A stretch of 64,000 bases of DNA from Nematopogon swammerdamellus (GCA_946902875.1 OX336343.1:12149361-12213360), one strand, 5' to 3'; positions 11,749-22,295 are shown, counted from the stretch's first letter. Numbers and translations: made by a program. Notes: a model not told the origin generated them from the sequence alone.

Positions 11749-11998
11749 AAGCACCATAGTCTGCACTGATACAGGTTATCTACTCGTAGGTGCGCCTTTC
11801 CCATACATCATTCCCGAAAAAAGGATGTCATGACCAAATGAGCTTATAAGCTGAGCTTAAGCTTCACAAAAAGCTTCACAAAAAGCATAAGCTCAGCTTA
11901 TAATCTCATTTGGTCATGATATCCTTTTTTCGGGAATGAAGTATGGGAAAGGCGCATCTACGAGTAGATAAGCTGTATCAGTGCAGACTATGGTGCTT
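11749..11998. mobile_element. 250-bp hairpin element
   Basis: Left arm from aagcaccatagtctgcactg through gcgcctttcccatac, tcccgaaaaaaggat and aaatgagcttataagctgag. The right arm is its reverse complement and ends cagtgcagactatggtgctt. Arms are about 115 bp with only a few mismatches, and the loop is about 15 bp built of two aaaagcttcac copies. No coding capacity. Fits a foldback MITE. Confidence 0.85.
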
Positions 11999-13455
11999 CA
12001 AAAAGCATGTTGAGCGCACGTGAGTGCCGAACTCCTGTATGATGTAACTGTGTGGTTGTGTTGTATAACTCACATATCGTCCCGTGTCCGCAAATACGCG
12101 AGTGAGGAGAGTAGAGCATTCATAGAAATGAGATGGTTTTTAACCGACTTCCAAAAAAGGAGGAGGTTCTCAATTCGTCTGTATGTTTTTTTTTTTTTTT
12201 ATTTTTTTTTTTATTTTTATTTTTTTGTATGTTTGTAACACGATTTCTCCGTCAATTGAGGGCCGATTTAGAAAATTCTTTTTTTGTTAGTTAGGTCATA
12301 CTTCCGAGGTGGTCCCATTTAAATTTTATCGAAATTGGTTCAGTGGTTTTCGAAAAATCAGCATAATACTATGGTGTGTGGTTACCTTCAGCAAAACTTG
12401 TGATGTGGTCGTTTTCGGCAATTTTCAGTTTGATAAATTAGTATGGTGTGTGGTTACCTTCAGCAAAACATTTGTGATGTGGACTTATTCAGCAATTTGC
12501 AGTCTGACACATATGGCGAATAATTCTGTACCACTTCAATCGATTTCGATTATTCGATTTCGATTATTCTTTTTTATGTAATATTACTAAAAAGAATGAA
12601 ATAAAAACTGTTTTAAAAAATATTAAACCGATTTCCAAAAAACAAAAAAAAAAAAACTAAAAAGTATTAAATACCTAATATTTTGAAATTTTCTCTGTCC
12701 TGTTGAAATACATGAATCGATATACTAGTGATACATATTCGGACCCTTGTTTCATGAATATTCTAAATTTGAAATTTTTTTATTTTTTCCGACCGGCGTT
12801 TAATTTATTATGGTACCTGGCCAGTACCTACTGTACCGAGTACCATCGAGCTGGTTTGATGATGGAGACAGAAGGTGGCCATAGGAACTCCTAAACTACA
12901 CATGATAAACCCATCGTGTTTGGGCTCGTTGCATTTGTCTTCACGAGAAATTTACTTTAGACCTAAAAGATTCTCAATTCGACGGTATGTTTTCTTTTTT
13001 TGGATGTTTGTTACGCGATTACTCCGTCAATTGTGGGCCGATTTTGAAAATTCTTTTTTTTTTTATTTGAAAGGGGATAACCCTGAGGTTTTTGAAGTGA
13101 AAACTTCTTTAGCGGCTCTTGGCACTTTTTTAGGTGGGTAAAAATGTATAACTCGCGACATCGCGTCAGCGTCATTTTTAAAATGAAACCTTAAGTCATT
13201 GCGTTAAGGGTTAAGTTAGAGTGGCACGGGATCTGCCGGCACTCCCGGAGTGCAACTGTTAAGTAGGGTTCCGTAACACGTTTATGTCTGTCCATTCTAC
13301 TAAGTTCTGCAAAATGAATGTAGGGTTCCGTAACATATGCATGTCTATCCGTTCTACTAAATTTTACAATTTTCAACCAAGGTCCTCCGACGGTTATTTT
13401 ATAATAAAAGTAGGCTTCCGTAACACGTTTATGTCTGTCCATTCTACTAAGTTCT

Positions 13456-13802
13456 GCAACATCACCTACAACGTCCGTGATGTCAGCCCATAACACCAGT
13501 GCCATGTCAGTGCTTCCCCCTTTGATCGTGCTGACTACACTGAACTGGTCGGAAAACACAACTATTTACATAGCCGTTTCGACCGACGTTTAATTCAGTG
13601 CGGTGGTACCAACCCGGGAAGGTTAAACCCTACCACCAAGTAAAATTACGAGGGAAGGGACTTACAGTTTTACGAGGAATCCGAACCTTGGTCAGCCTCC
13701 AACGGTCAGCGGTCACCCATCTAAGTACTGACCGCACCCAGCGTTGCTTAAAATTCAATAGCGACAGTTGACTGTCTGCACCACTGAGCTATCGAAGCTG
13801 AC
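13456..13802 (-). mobile_element. Family A SINE nested in element G copy 1
   Basis: Runs on the plus strand from acatcacctacaacgtccgt to gagctatcgaagctgac. Contains the 5S-like complement ctaagtactgaccgcaccca and the A-box-like ccactgagctatcg. Present at the identical position in copy 2, so it went in before element G was copied. Confidence 0.85.
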
Positions 13803-13922
13803 GTGGTCCTATTTTAATTGGGTCAAGATCGGATTGGAAAGCGAGGCGGAATCGCGAGGCCGAAGGCCGAGCGATTCCGCCGAATACATTAATAGCAAAA
13901 AATTACTAAAAAAAACTGTGAA

Positions 13923-14302
13923 ATAAAAAAAAAGTTTTAAAAAACATAAAACCGACTTCCTAAAAAAAGTAAAACTAAAAAACTATTTAAAATAAAAATA
14001 TAAAAACCGCCTTCAAAAATATATGAAATAAAAACCTAAAAAAAAAAACGAACCCTAGAGTTGAAGGCGGTGCTAAAGCAAGCAAAAATGATGCATGAAA
14101 GAAAACATGAGCGGATGATAATATCCTTTGTGATTTGTGTAGCCTTTTTAGCACCGCCTTCAACTCTAGGGTTCGTTTTTTTTTTTTAGGTTTTTATTTC
14201 ATATATTTTTGAAGGCGGTTTTTATATTTTTATTTTAAATAGTTTTTTAGTTTTACTTTTTTTAGGAAGTCGGTTTTATGTTTTTTAAAACTTTTTTTTT
14301 TA
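13923..14302. repeat. ~155-bp-arm hairpin at the end of element G
   Basis: Arms 13923-14077 and 14147-14302 are near-perfect reverse complements (for example ccctagagttgaaggcggtg against caccgccttcaactctaggg). The loop is about 69 bp. A transcript through it would give a long double-stranded stem. Confidence 0.85.
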
Positions 14303-15468
14303 ATATGATCGGTTGAATGTATTCGTTTGCATGTGAAGGGACGCACACCTTGTTTACAGACAGCACAGAATACTTAATATTCCTATTTTAACAAATTCCA
14401 TTGCGCTATACCGCTTCTATAGTCTATTTCAGTGATAGCCTGCATTACAATCGGTTTCAATTCCAATGAAGATTTTTATCTTTCTGCTTCGATTACATTA
14501 CACAAATTAACATTTTCCCCTCGACGAGCCGGCCCCTCTTTGTTTCCGCATATAATTGCGTCTACACTACAAACAGCCGTACCCCAAAACCATCAATTTT
14601 ACAAAATTAGCATCTGAAACTGAATTGCCTACTAATAGAGTTTCAATTAAGTTCCGAGTTGATTGGGCCGCTACAGGCCGCGATACCTCGCTCGCTACAA
14701 CGGGGGCAGGATTTTCGATCTATTATCGTTTGGGACCTCAATCTATTAACGCGAGGGTCTCCATTTTCAGGGCGAAACCTGCGCCGATTACCCCCAGAGG
14801 GAGCTCGTGTTGGGAATCAATAACGAAGTGAGGATGCCGCCTTGTAACCCGCCGCCAAACTTGCGCCACGTACTAAAGCCCACTCTTACTCGCCTCTTGT
14901 GTTCCGGCCAAACACTATTTCACAAAGTAAGCACGCAGGCTCAGCCGCGTCCCGTCCTGCCTTCCAATATTATTGTACTCTTATTATGACCATTATAAGT
15001 AAATAACTGTTCCAGTTACATAAATAAGTCTAAATAAGCCACTACAGACTTCCTGGAGTTATATTTTCGATTTTGATCTGTTTAATTCAAGATTATATAA
15101 CCAATTAGGTACTATGTATATGAAAATGTATTAGTATAAATATCATCAATCAATATTAATGATAAATCTGTACGGGGTGGTCATGGAGTAAGTTACTTTG
15201 TTTTATAAGATACTGCGTTTGTAGACTCTATGTATGATACTAAAACTAAATTGACGATTTTTAGAAATACGAGTATGTTCTGTATGTATCTATGTTGTTC
15301 CTCCATAACTCTTAAACCGATCATTCGAATTCGATGAAACTTAGTACAAGCACATTTAACTATACGAGACACAGGATAGGCTAAATATTCAGTTCCAGTT
15401 ACGCTAAGATGAGGCTCTCATACAAACCGAATTGTTCCGTGCTCCGAAATAAAGGTACGGTAGCGGGC
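14303..15468. other. Unique-looking stretch without recognised gene
   Basis: 14430-14990 is less AT-rich than its surroundings and has three overlapping short frames (61, 91 and 60 codons), none with a domain I know. 15175-15468 has the look of an interspersed repeat (ttaaaccgatcattcgaatt ... cgatgaaacttagta) into which the LINE to the right was inserted. Confidence 0.4.
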
Positions 15469-18400
15469 TTTTTTTTTTTTTTTTTTTTTTATCGATAGCG
15501 CGACATGTGGCATCGTTACACCTACAAGTAGGTGTCTAACGATGCCCATGGACATTCTGTGATGCACGGGGATTGCGAATGTCATGCCGGCCTGACAGGA
15601 GCCTTTTCACGCCCCTTTTGAAAAACCCCAGACTGTACTTGGGAGGAAATAGATGGGCAGGAAGTGCGTTCCACATTTTCCCGGTTCTGTGAATAAAAGA
15701 CCTACAGAACCGGTTGGTGCGCATGCGTGGTAGGTCGATTGAATAGGGGTGCATCCCCTGCCCAGTACGCGTAGTGCGGAGGTGGAATGGGGACGACGGA
15801 ATCGCGTTAAACAGCTCCTCCGAACACTCCCCATGAAATAAACGATAGAACACACTCAGGGAGCCGACGTCCCTACGGAGTTGCAGTGGTTCTAAGTCGC
15901 GGGACACCACGGGGTCACCCACCAGTCGCACGGCACGACGCTGGATTGAGTCTAGCGGCGCAAGCTGGTATTTAGCTGAGCCATCCCACAAGTGCGAGCA
16001 GTACTCCAAGCAGGACCTAACCTGTGTTTTGTACAACGTCAGTTTTTGGCCCGGCGTGAAGTACCGTCGCACTTTGTTCAGTACGCCCAGCTTTTTTGAG
16101 GCCAGCTTGGCTTTGCCCTCAATATGGCGCCGGAAGTTCAAGTCGTGCGACAGTTCGACACCGAGGACCCCGAGGTGGTCGCTTAGTTTCAGCGACGTGT
16201 TTTGGAAGGAAGGAGCTGGCGTGAACGCCGTTCTCTTCGCACTGAACGCACACACTTGTGTCTTCGATGCGTTGAACACGACCAAGTTGCTCCGGCCCCA
16301 TTCGGCAATATACCGGAGGGTTTGCTCGAGTTCAGACACAAGTGCTAGCCTCTTCTCGTCCACAACGTTCCGTCCGGCTGAAGGGTGACTGGTGTAGGAT
16401 CCGTGTGCCGTGCTGTCGTCTGCATAACAATGTATGTTGCCAAGTGACAGCATATCATTGATATGCAGAAGAAACAGCGTGGGAGACAACACAGAACCCT
16501 GCGGTACACCGGCATTCACTGGCATGGCGTCCGACGAGCAGCCGTCCACGAGGACCTGAATGCTACGCCCATGTAGAAAGTCGGTGACCCAGTCACAGAG
16601 GCTAGAGGGGATTCCGTACGCCGGCAGCTTGCTCAGAAGCGCTTTATGCCAGACCCGGTCAAATGCCTTGGCAATATCGAGTCCAATTGCCAAGGATTCA
16701 CCGTACCCTTCAAGCGCTTTCCCCCAAAGGTGAGTGACGTACGCTAGGAGATCACCAGCTGATCGGTTTGGCCGGAAGCCGTATTGCCGATCGCTGATGA
16801 GATTATTTGTCTCTAGGTACGTCATGAGCTGCGTATTAATAACGCGCTCCATCACCTTGCAGAGGAGGGAGGTGATTGCTATAGGTCGGTAGTTTGACGG
16901 ATCAGAGCGATCGCCCTTTTTTGGGACAGGCTGAACGAAAGCTGATTTCCAAGCTGCCGGCACGCGGCCAGTTGTGTACGAGAGGCGAAAGAGGCGCGTC
17001 AGTACTGGAGCCAGCTCGGGAGCACACCTCTTCAACACCAATGCAGGCACTCTGTCCGGCCCACTCGCTTTCCTGGGGTCTAGGGCAAGAAGCTCCTTCC
17101 GCACAGTTCTCTGTCGGAACTGTACTTCTGGCATGGAGTTCTCACACCTAGGTATGGATGGAGGAGAAGCTCCCCCATCATCCAGGTGGGAATTCCCCGC
17201 AAAAAGAGATACCAGGAGGTCGGCTTTATCTTTTGCGGAGTGAGCGAGTGATCCTCCAGTGCGCTGCAGAGGTGGAAGTGAGGAGCGGCAGAAATTCGAC
17301 TCGACAGATTTGGCGAGAGACCAGAACTCACGGCTCCCAGTTGGGTGCCGGTTCAGCCTATCGCCAATTCTGCCGATATGCTCGAATTTGGCCCTGGCGA
17401 TAGCCCTCTTGCAAGATCTGGAGAGGCGGTTGTAGTTCTTCTTCAATTCGGAGATATTTGGATCTCGTCTGGTACGAGCACGTGACCATGCTCGATATGC
17501 CGCAGCTTTAGCCGCGGCAGCATCGGCACACTCCCGGCTGTACCAAGGTTGGCTCTTACCTCCGAGGCGAAGGGTGGCATTGGGAATAAACATTTCCATT
17601 CCACCCAAAATCACCTCGGCTACGGTATTGGCGCATTCCGACGGATCGTCCGAATTGAAGCATAGCTCTCTCCAAGGGAAGGATGCAAAATGCTCTCGCA
17701 TTCCATCCCAATCTGCCGACGCGTAGTGCCAAATTCGACGTGGACCCTCAGTACGTGTCTGAGGGGGCGACGAAGGCACTGTAGATCCCACTAGGCAATG
17801 GTCGGAGGAGCCCAGAGGAGCGCTCACTGTTACCTTATACCCAGCAGGATTAGACGTCAGCAGAAGATCCAGCAGAGAGGGTGTATGACCGTCTATATCT
17901 GGTATTCTGGTAGGTTGATCTACCAGTTGAGACAGATCATACGTCAGGGCGAAGTCGTAAGCGGCTCTCCCCGCGAAATCGGTTCTGTTGGAGCCAAGCC
18001 ACACCTCGTGGTGGGCATTAAAGTCTCCAACGAGTACCATATCCGCTGTAGGGAACCGCTCTTGGACTTCGTCTGCCGCTCTACTCAGGTACTCAAATAG
18101 GCGAGCTGTCTCCGCATCACCTGAGTGCGACCTGTAGACGCAGGCGTACACGCGCGATTCCGACCCCAGATCCACGTGGACCCAGAGTACTGAAAACGCG
18201 AGGTCTTCTTGACAGCGCAGGCGACGACAGCAAATATCCGCCCTAGCAAACAAGCATACCCCGGCACGGGAACGGAAGGCTTCTTCCAGGGTGTACCCGG
18301 GGTAGTGCAAGTACGACGTGTCGGCTGGGCGAGATATTTGCGTCTCCGTCAGAAATAACAAAGCCGGCTTTGCTGTCTCCAAATGGTGGTGGACGGCATC

Positions 18401-19080
18401 CAAATTGGAGTGCAATCCCCGCACATTTGTTACGTCCACGCTGAAATGTGTGGGGTTGTGCACCGCTGAGCATAAGTTTTTTCTTTTATTTTGTGCTGCC
18501 ATTATTGAAGGGGGGAGAGAAAGCATTGAAAGGCGGCTGCGACGATTTACGGGCAAAGCGTGGATCGTGGCTTCATCACTATCTGCTCAGGATAGTGGAG
18601 CGCCGACACGATAGACGGAAGGGCCCCCGGTCCCCCTCGGAAGTGGCCGCCGGGACCCCTACAACCGGTCACCAACCGGCACGACGGGCCACTCCGAGAT
18701 TATGCGCCGGTTGACCAGGGCAGCCTCTCGCGCTGGTTAGGCGCGATTGGGCCCCTATACTACCCGGCGGGCGGCCAGCGGGACAGCCGTTTCACCGGGT
18801 CTCCCTGGCCATCGTGTCGATGCACTACCCCTGGGCAGTGATTCGGCTTTAGAGCCACTGGCCCACTCCTCGTCACAGCCAGCCCCTCCTGCTACTGGGT
18901 CCCCGGGATGTACACCGGAACGCAGAGAACTGTTATGGCGGTGTAATTGTTCCCGGGGTGTGGTGGCGAACCCAGGCGATCCGAAGATCTCCCACACGCT
19001 TTTGCTGTTCATTTAGCACCACCCAGGAGGCACGTGTGACTTAAGGACCTTAAGGTGTCACGGACGCGAACAGCGATACC
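15469..19080 (-). mobile_element. Near full-length LINE (non-LTR retrotransposon)
   Basis: Minus-strand element with a poly(A) tail (T run at 15469-15490), a 3' UTR of about 45 bp that contains the hairpin cacctac-tt-gtaggtg, one 1006-codon frame and a GC-rich leader of about 520 bp. The left-hand limit of the leader is set where GC-rich sequence gives way to AT-rich sequence near 19080. A palindrome (gtgacttaagg...ccttaaggtgtcac) lies at 19034-19059. I could not find a target duplication. No separate ORF1 with zinc knuckles is visible, so either this family lacks one or the element is 5'-truncated. Confidence 0.85.
15536..18556 (-). CDS. LINE ORF2: APE endonuclease plus reverse transcriptase
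   Basis: A 1006-residue, uninterrupted polyprotein that would nick target DNA and copy its own RNA at the nick. An APE-type endonuclease fills roughly residues 40-255: N44 in VTNVRG, catalytic E71 in LTETQ, GDFNAHH at 177-183 and SDH at 251-253. The reverse transcriptase spans about 480-770: KASGPD (497-501), PVPKKGDRSDPSNYRPI, DIAKAFD (627-633), GVPQGSVLSP and YADD (711-714). The C-terminal part ends in the WNALP and FFKRGVKR motifs, without an RNase H domain or retroviral features. Methionines at 1, 11 and 19 are possible starts; the endonuclease homology begins only after residue 36, so a later start is likely. All key catalytic residues are present and there are no stops or frameshifts, so this copy is young and may be active. 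The clade (CR1/L2/Jockey group) is not settled. The C-terminal 283 residues match the copy at 21107 with only seven differences. Confidence 0.93.
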   Translation of the reverse strand: MPVNRRSRLSMLSLPPSIMAAQNKRKNLCSAVHNPTHFSVDVTNVRGLHSNLDAVHHHLETAKPALLFLTETQISRPADTSYLHYPGYTLEEAFRSRAGVCLFARADICCRRLRCQEDLAFSVLWVHVDLGSESRVYACVYRSHSGDAETARLFEYLSRAADEVQERFPTADMVLVGDFNAHHEVWLGSNRTDFAGRAAYDFALTYDLSQLVDQPTRIPDIDGHTPSLLDLLLTSNPAGYKVTVSAPLGSSDHCLVGSTVPSSPPQTRTEGPRRIWHYASADWDGMREHFASFPWRELCFNSDDPSECANTVAEVILGGMEMFIPNATLRLGGKSQPWYSRECADAAAAKAAAYRAWSRARTRRDPNISELKKNYNRLSRSCKRAIARAKFEHIGRIGDRLNRHPTGSREFWSLAKSVESNFCRSSLPPLQRTGGSLAHSAKDKADLLVSLFAGNSHLDDGGASPPSIPRCENSMPEVQFRQRTVRKELLALDPRKASGPDRVPALVLKRCAPELAPVLTRLFRLSYTTGRVPAAWKSAFVQPVPKKGDRSDPSNYRPIAITSLLCKVMERVINTQLMTYLETNNLISDRQYGFRPNRSAGDLLAYVTHLWGKALEGYGESLAIGLDIAKAFDRVWHKALLSKLPAYGIPSSLCDWVTDFLHGRSIQVLVDGCSSDAMPVNAGVPQGSVLSPTLFLLHINDMLSLGNIHCYADDSTAHGSYTSHPSAGRNVVDEKRLALVSELEQTLRYIAEWGRSNLVVFNASKTQVCAFSAKRTAFTPAPSFQNTSLKLSDHLGVLGVELSHDLNFRRHIEGKAKLASKKLGVLNKVRRYFTPGQKLTLYKTQVRSCLEYCSHLWDGSAKYQLAPLDSIQRRAVRLVGDPVVSRDLEPLQLRRDVGSLSVFYRLFHGECSEELFNAIPSSPFHLRTTRTGQGMHPYSIDLPRMRTNRFCRSFIHRTGKMWNALPAHLFPPKYSLGFFKRGVKRLLSGRHDIRNPRASQNVHGHR

Positions 19081-19094
19081 CCCCAATTATTAAC

Positions 19095-19150
19095 TTTCTT
19101 CTTTTTAAATAAGAATTTCACACCAGCGAAGCCGCGGACAAAAGCTAGTT
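19095..19150. repeat. Terminus of foldback family N
   Basis: aatttcacaccagcgaagccgcgg then acaaaagctagtt is a diverged form of the terminus seen at 58044-58081 and, inverted, at 56690 and 56281. Confidence 0.6.
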
Positions 19151-19214
19151 ATCTATATATGTACCTACAACAAATAAGTAATTATAAAATGTGTTTTAAA
19201 TGTGTAATTATAAA

Positions 19215-19636
19215 AAGCGGCGGGTGGTCGAGTGGTTTGGGCATCGGCTTCTCATGCGAGAGGTCCGCGGTTCGAATCCCGTCGGCGTGTACCAATGAGT
19301 TTTTTCTGACGAAAAAATTTACGTGCATACCTACACCTGCTGCTTCACCGTTCGGAACCGGTGTAAAACTGTAGGTCCCTTCCCTTGCCCCTTACTAGGT
19401 GGTAGGCTCAAATTGTAGCCGACTGGGTTGGTACCACCGTACTGGATGTAAGATGGCCGCATAGCAGCCTCGGTTGGGTGTGTTGTGTTCTCCTCTAGTC
19501 CAGTATAGCCAGCAATCCAGGGAAGTCTCCGGTATGGCACCTACCTTCTCGGAGGTGATATTGGCTGGTCGGAGCATGCGCTTTGGCCCCTCCAACTCAG
19601 CCACCCATACCGGCTTACATAAAAAAAAAAAAAAAA
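19215..19636 (+). mobile_element. Family B tRNA-derived SINE, full length
   Basis: The head is tRNA-like: A box tggtcgagtgg (from 19227) and B box ggttcgaatcc (from 19270), 40-odd bp apart, with no CCA end and no good acceptor pairing, so it is a SINE promoter and not a tRNA gene. The body continues through tgtaaaactgtaggtccctt, ctaggtggtaggctcaaatt and gaggtgatattggctggtcg. It ends cacccataccggcttacat followed by A16 at 19621-19636. Other copies, mostly broken, are at 37302, 39729, 48430, 60203 and 62738. Confidence 0.88.
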
Positions 19637-21150
19637 TGAGGAAAACAATTATTTAAATGCATATACAAATTGTATATAAAAAAATTTTTATTTGCCTTTC
19701 ACAAACATCCCACATCACCACTTTTCTTTGTAGGATTTAACTCCGTGTGTACAAATTTATCAACGCAAAAGCGTCTACCAAATCATCAATGTGTACATAG
19801 GGAGTAACTTTTCACATTCTCCGTACAAACGATACTTACAAAGATTCATTATTTTAATACACGAGCCGGCAAACTGGAACCGCAGCAGACGAGAGAAAAA
19901 ACATTATTCTGCGACGACAACACTTAAATTCACTTCCAGCACCCGTCCCGCCCCATCATTATAAGTTTCACACAGAGTTTCCAAATGAAGCCTTCATTGT
20001 TGCAGCGGAGAGCCTTCGGTTGCCAAATACCGGTTATTATTAACAGTATGTAGTATGCTTTAGATACACTTTATACATTGGGCCCTATTGGGCTAATGTT
20101 ACAAGAATACGCGCTCCTGACAAATAGATGGTGCTATTTCAGTACAGTTTCAGTTCATTTTCAGTACTAAGTAATAGAGATTTCGGACAGAAGCTCATAA
20201 TATAATATATTCGCGTGAAATAAAGAGTTCAAGAGGTTAGTCACAAAAACTACGGCGGAGGCCGCAGCCAAAAGAAAAAAACAAAAAATATGAAAATATT
20301 AGCTGTAATTATTGGTTTGTGGCCTTCGTCGTCGAAACTTTCGGCTCATGATCGGAAGAGGCGATAGTTTTTTCCCATGACATAGGGTCGAGGATGGCGA
20401 CCGCCATAGGTCACCTCCTTCGTGCCTTGCCTACTTGGAGCCTGGCAATCTAGAGGAGGAACGCGGCCAAACCGCTGAACGAAATAATTTTTATATGTTA
20501 GTTTTGTTACAGGTCAGTTTTCTAGTTTAGTTTTAATTTTTTAGTTATTATCTATAAGTTCTTTTTGTCATTTATCTGTTGTGTTCTCTTTTCGTTATTT
20601 TGAATAAGTATATACCTACCACACAAGTGACAAAATGTGTATGTAAAAATATATGTAGTTTATCAAAACACTGCACTGCACTTCAAAGCCATAATATCTC
20701 AAATTATTTGTGAGTATAATTACAGCATTTTGTTACGTTTATAGATGAAATCGCATGACAACTTGTCACACGAACAAACGTGCGAAAAAGGTATGGGATC
20801 TGGAATGGGTGACGGAGGGTACGAAGGGCCCGTGCAAGTAATTCGCCTGAAAAGGCTGGCCCGCTCGTTTAACTGGCGCCTTGAGACAAAAGGAGGGGAA
20901 ACAAGAGGCATGAGTTACTCCCCTGTCAACTTTTGACACTTCTGAGTGAACTTTGAGTAATTGAATCTTTCAGCGTAGTTAGTTGACGCGGTGCTTTTTA
21001 AATTTCAGCGGTTTCTGTCAACGCTGTGCACAAATAAATTAATGAAGTTCACGCGTTACACCCTTGGGTAATTTAACCCTGGTATTTATTATTCACGCTA
21101 CCACAGGTGGTCTGTGAACGCAACGTGTTTTTAAGGTTTTTAAGTTTCCG
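19637..21150. other. No gene recognised; one GC-rich unassigned block
   Basis: 20290-20500 contains ggccttcgtcgtcgaaactt and cctggcaatctagaggagg. It reads like a worn repeat or LINE segment, but I cannot assign it. The rest is AT-rich and unremarkable. Confidence 0.35.
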
Positions 21151-22009
21151 TAGCAGTCACCCTTCAGCCGGACGGAAAGTTGTGGATGAGAAGAGGCTAG
21201 CACTTGTGTCTGAACTCGAGCAAACACTCCAGTATATTGCCGAATGGGGCCGGAGCAACTTGGTCGTGTTCAACGCTTCGAAGACACAAGTGTGTGCGTT
21301 CAGTGCGAAGAGAACGGCGTTCACGCCAGCTCCTTCCTTCCAAAACACGTCGCTGAAATTAAGCGACCACCTCGGGGTCCTCGGTGTCGAACTGTCGCAC
21401 GACTTGAACTTCCGGCGCCACATTGAGGGCAAGGCCAAGCTGGCCTCAAAAAAGCTGGGCGTACTAAACAAGGTGCGGCGGTACTTCACGTCGGGCCAAA
21501 AACTGACGCTGTATAAAACACAGGTTAGGTCCTGCTTGGAGTACTGCTCGCACTTGTGGGACGGCTCAGCTAAATACCAGCTTGCGCCGCTAGACTCAAT
21601 CCAGCGTCGTGCCGTGCGACTGGTGGGTGACCCTGCGGTGTCCCGCGACTTAGAACCACTGCAACTCCGTAGGGACGTCGGCTCCCTAAGTGTGTTCTAT
21701 CGTCTATTTCATGGGGAGTGTTCGGAGGAGCTGTTTAACGCGATTCCGCCGTCCCCATTCCACCTCCGCACCACGCGTACTGGGCAGGGGATGCACCCCT
21801 ACTCAATCGACCTACCACGGATGCGCACCAACCGGTTCTGTAGATCTTTTATTCACAGAACCGGGAAAATGTGGAACGCACTCCCTGCCCATCTATTTCC
21901 TCCCAAGTACAACCTGGGGTTCTTCAAAAGGGGCGTGAAAAGGCTCCTGTCAGGCCGGCATGGCATTCGCAATCCCCGTGCATCACAGAATGTCCATGGG
22001 CATCGTTAG
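21107..22009 (+). pseudogene. LINE ORF2 C-terminal fragment
   Basis: The open frame has 300 codons, but the first 16 or so (up to RS) are flanking DNA. The retroelement part starts at SHPSAGR, which equals residue 723 of the intact ORF2, just after the YADD box. It therefore lacks the endonuclease and the catalytic reverse transcriptase core and cannot be functional alone. It ends with the same NVHGHR. By eye it differs from the intact copy at seven residues (for example TSGQ for TPGQ, DPAVS for DPVVS, RHGIRN for RHDIRN), with no stops, so insertion is recent. Confidence 0.9.
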
Positions 22010-22053
22010 ACACCTACTTGTAGGTGAAACGATGCCACATGTCGCGCTATCAA

Positions 22054-22081
<28 letters not shown>
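21157..22081 (+). mobile_element. 5'-truncated copy of the 15-kb LINE
   Basis: Homology with the 15469-19080 LINE begins abruptly at cagtcacccttcagccgg and runs to a poly(A) run of about 29 at 22053-22081. A six-base agcagt occurs at 21152-21157 and again at 22082-22087, right at both edges, and is a likely short target duplication. The 3' UTR repeats the cacctacttgtaggtg hairpin. Confidence 0.88.
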
Positions 22082-22084
<3 letters not shown>

Positions 22085-22295
22085 AGTGCTAGAATTGAAC
22101 CGGAACGCATCGGAACTCCGCACTATGGAAAATGGTAAAACAAGCCCAGATTAAAATTTTTTTTTTTTTTTTTACAAAAATTATTTTAAAATAATCAGGT
22201 CATTTAGAGTTTATAAGGTTTTAAATAACTTTTAGATACAAAGAAAACATTCCTAAAATCGATATGACTTTTTGCACTTCTATAGTAAGTGTAAT

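Larger units (their letters stand above)
12137..14302 (+). mobile_element. 2.2-kb inverted-repeat element G, copy 1
   Basis: Starts tttttaaccgacttccaaaa and ends with ggaagtcggttttatg plus a T-rich tail, so the ends are short inverted repeats (aaccgacttcc/ggaagtcggtt). It holds long T tracts, two gtgtggttaccttcagcaaa units, a three-fold ~57-bp tandem around gttccgtaacacgtttatgt, a family A SINE and a terminal hairpin. A second copy is at 42678-44905 with unrelated flanks, so the boundaries are those of a transposed unit. Small frames inside are not genes: they cross SINE and tandem-repeat sequence. Confidence 0.8.

Noticed and set aside
13191..13559. 122-codon minus frame, identical in the copy at 43735-44103
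   Set aside because: It runs through a 57-bp tandem repeat and a SINE. The identity between copies only reflects the recent duplication of element G.
13700..13802. True 5S rRNA gene
   Set aside because: Only the internal core is 5S-like. The 5' and 3' parts of 5S rRNA are missing, and the core is embedded in a dispersed SINE.
15169..15491. Target duplication for the near full-length LINE
   Set aside because: I compared the edges at 15469 and ~19080 and found no convincing direct repeat.
18755..19012. ORF1 of the LINE (85-codon minus frame)
   Set aside because: No zinc knuckles or coiled coil, short, and an equally long frame exists on the opposite strand. More likely leader sequence.
19215..19290. 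Functional tRNA gene
   Set aside because: A and B boxes are good, but there is no matching acceptor stem and the unit continues into a SINE body with a poly(A) tail, repeated elsewhere.
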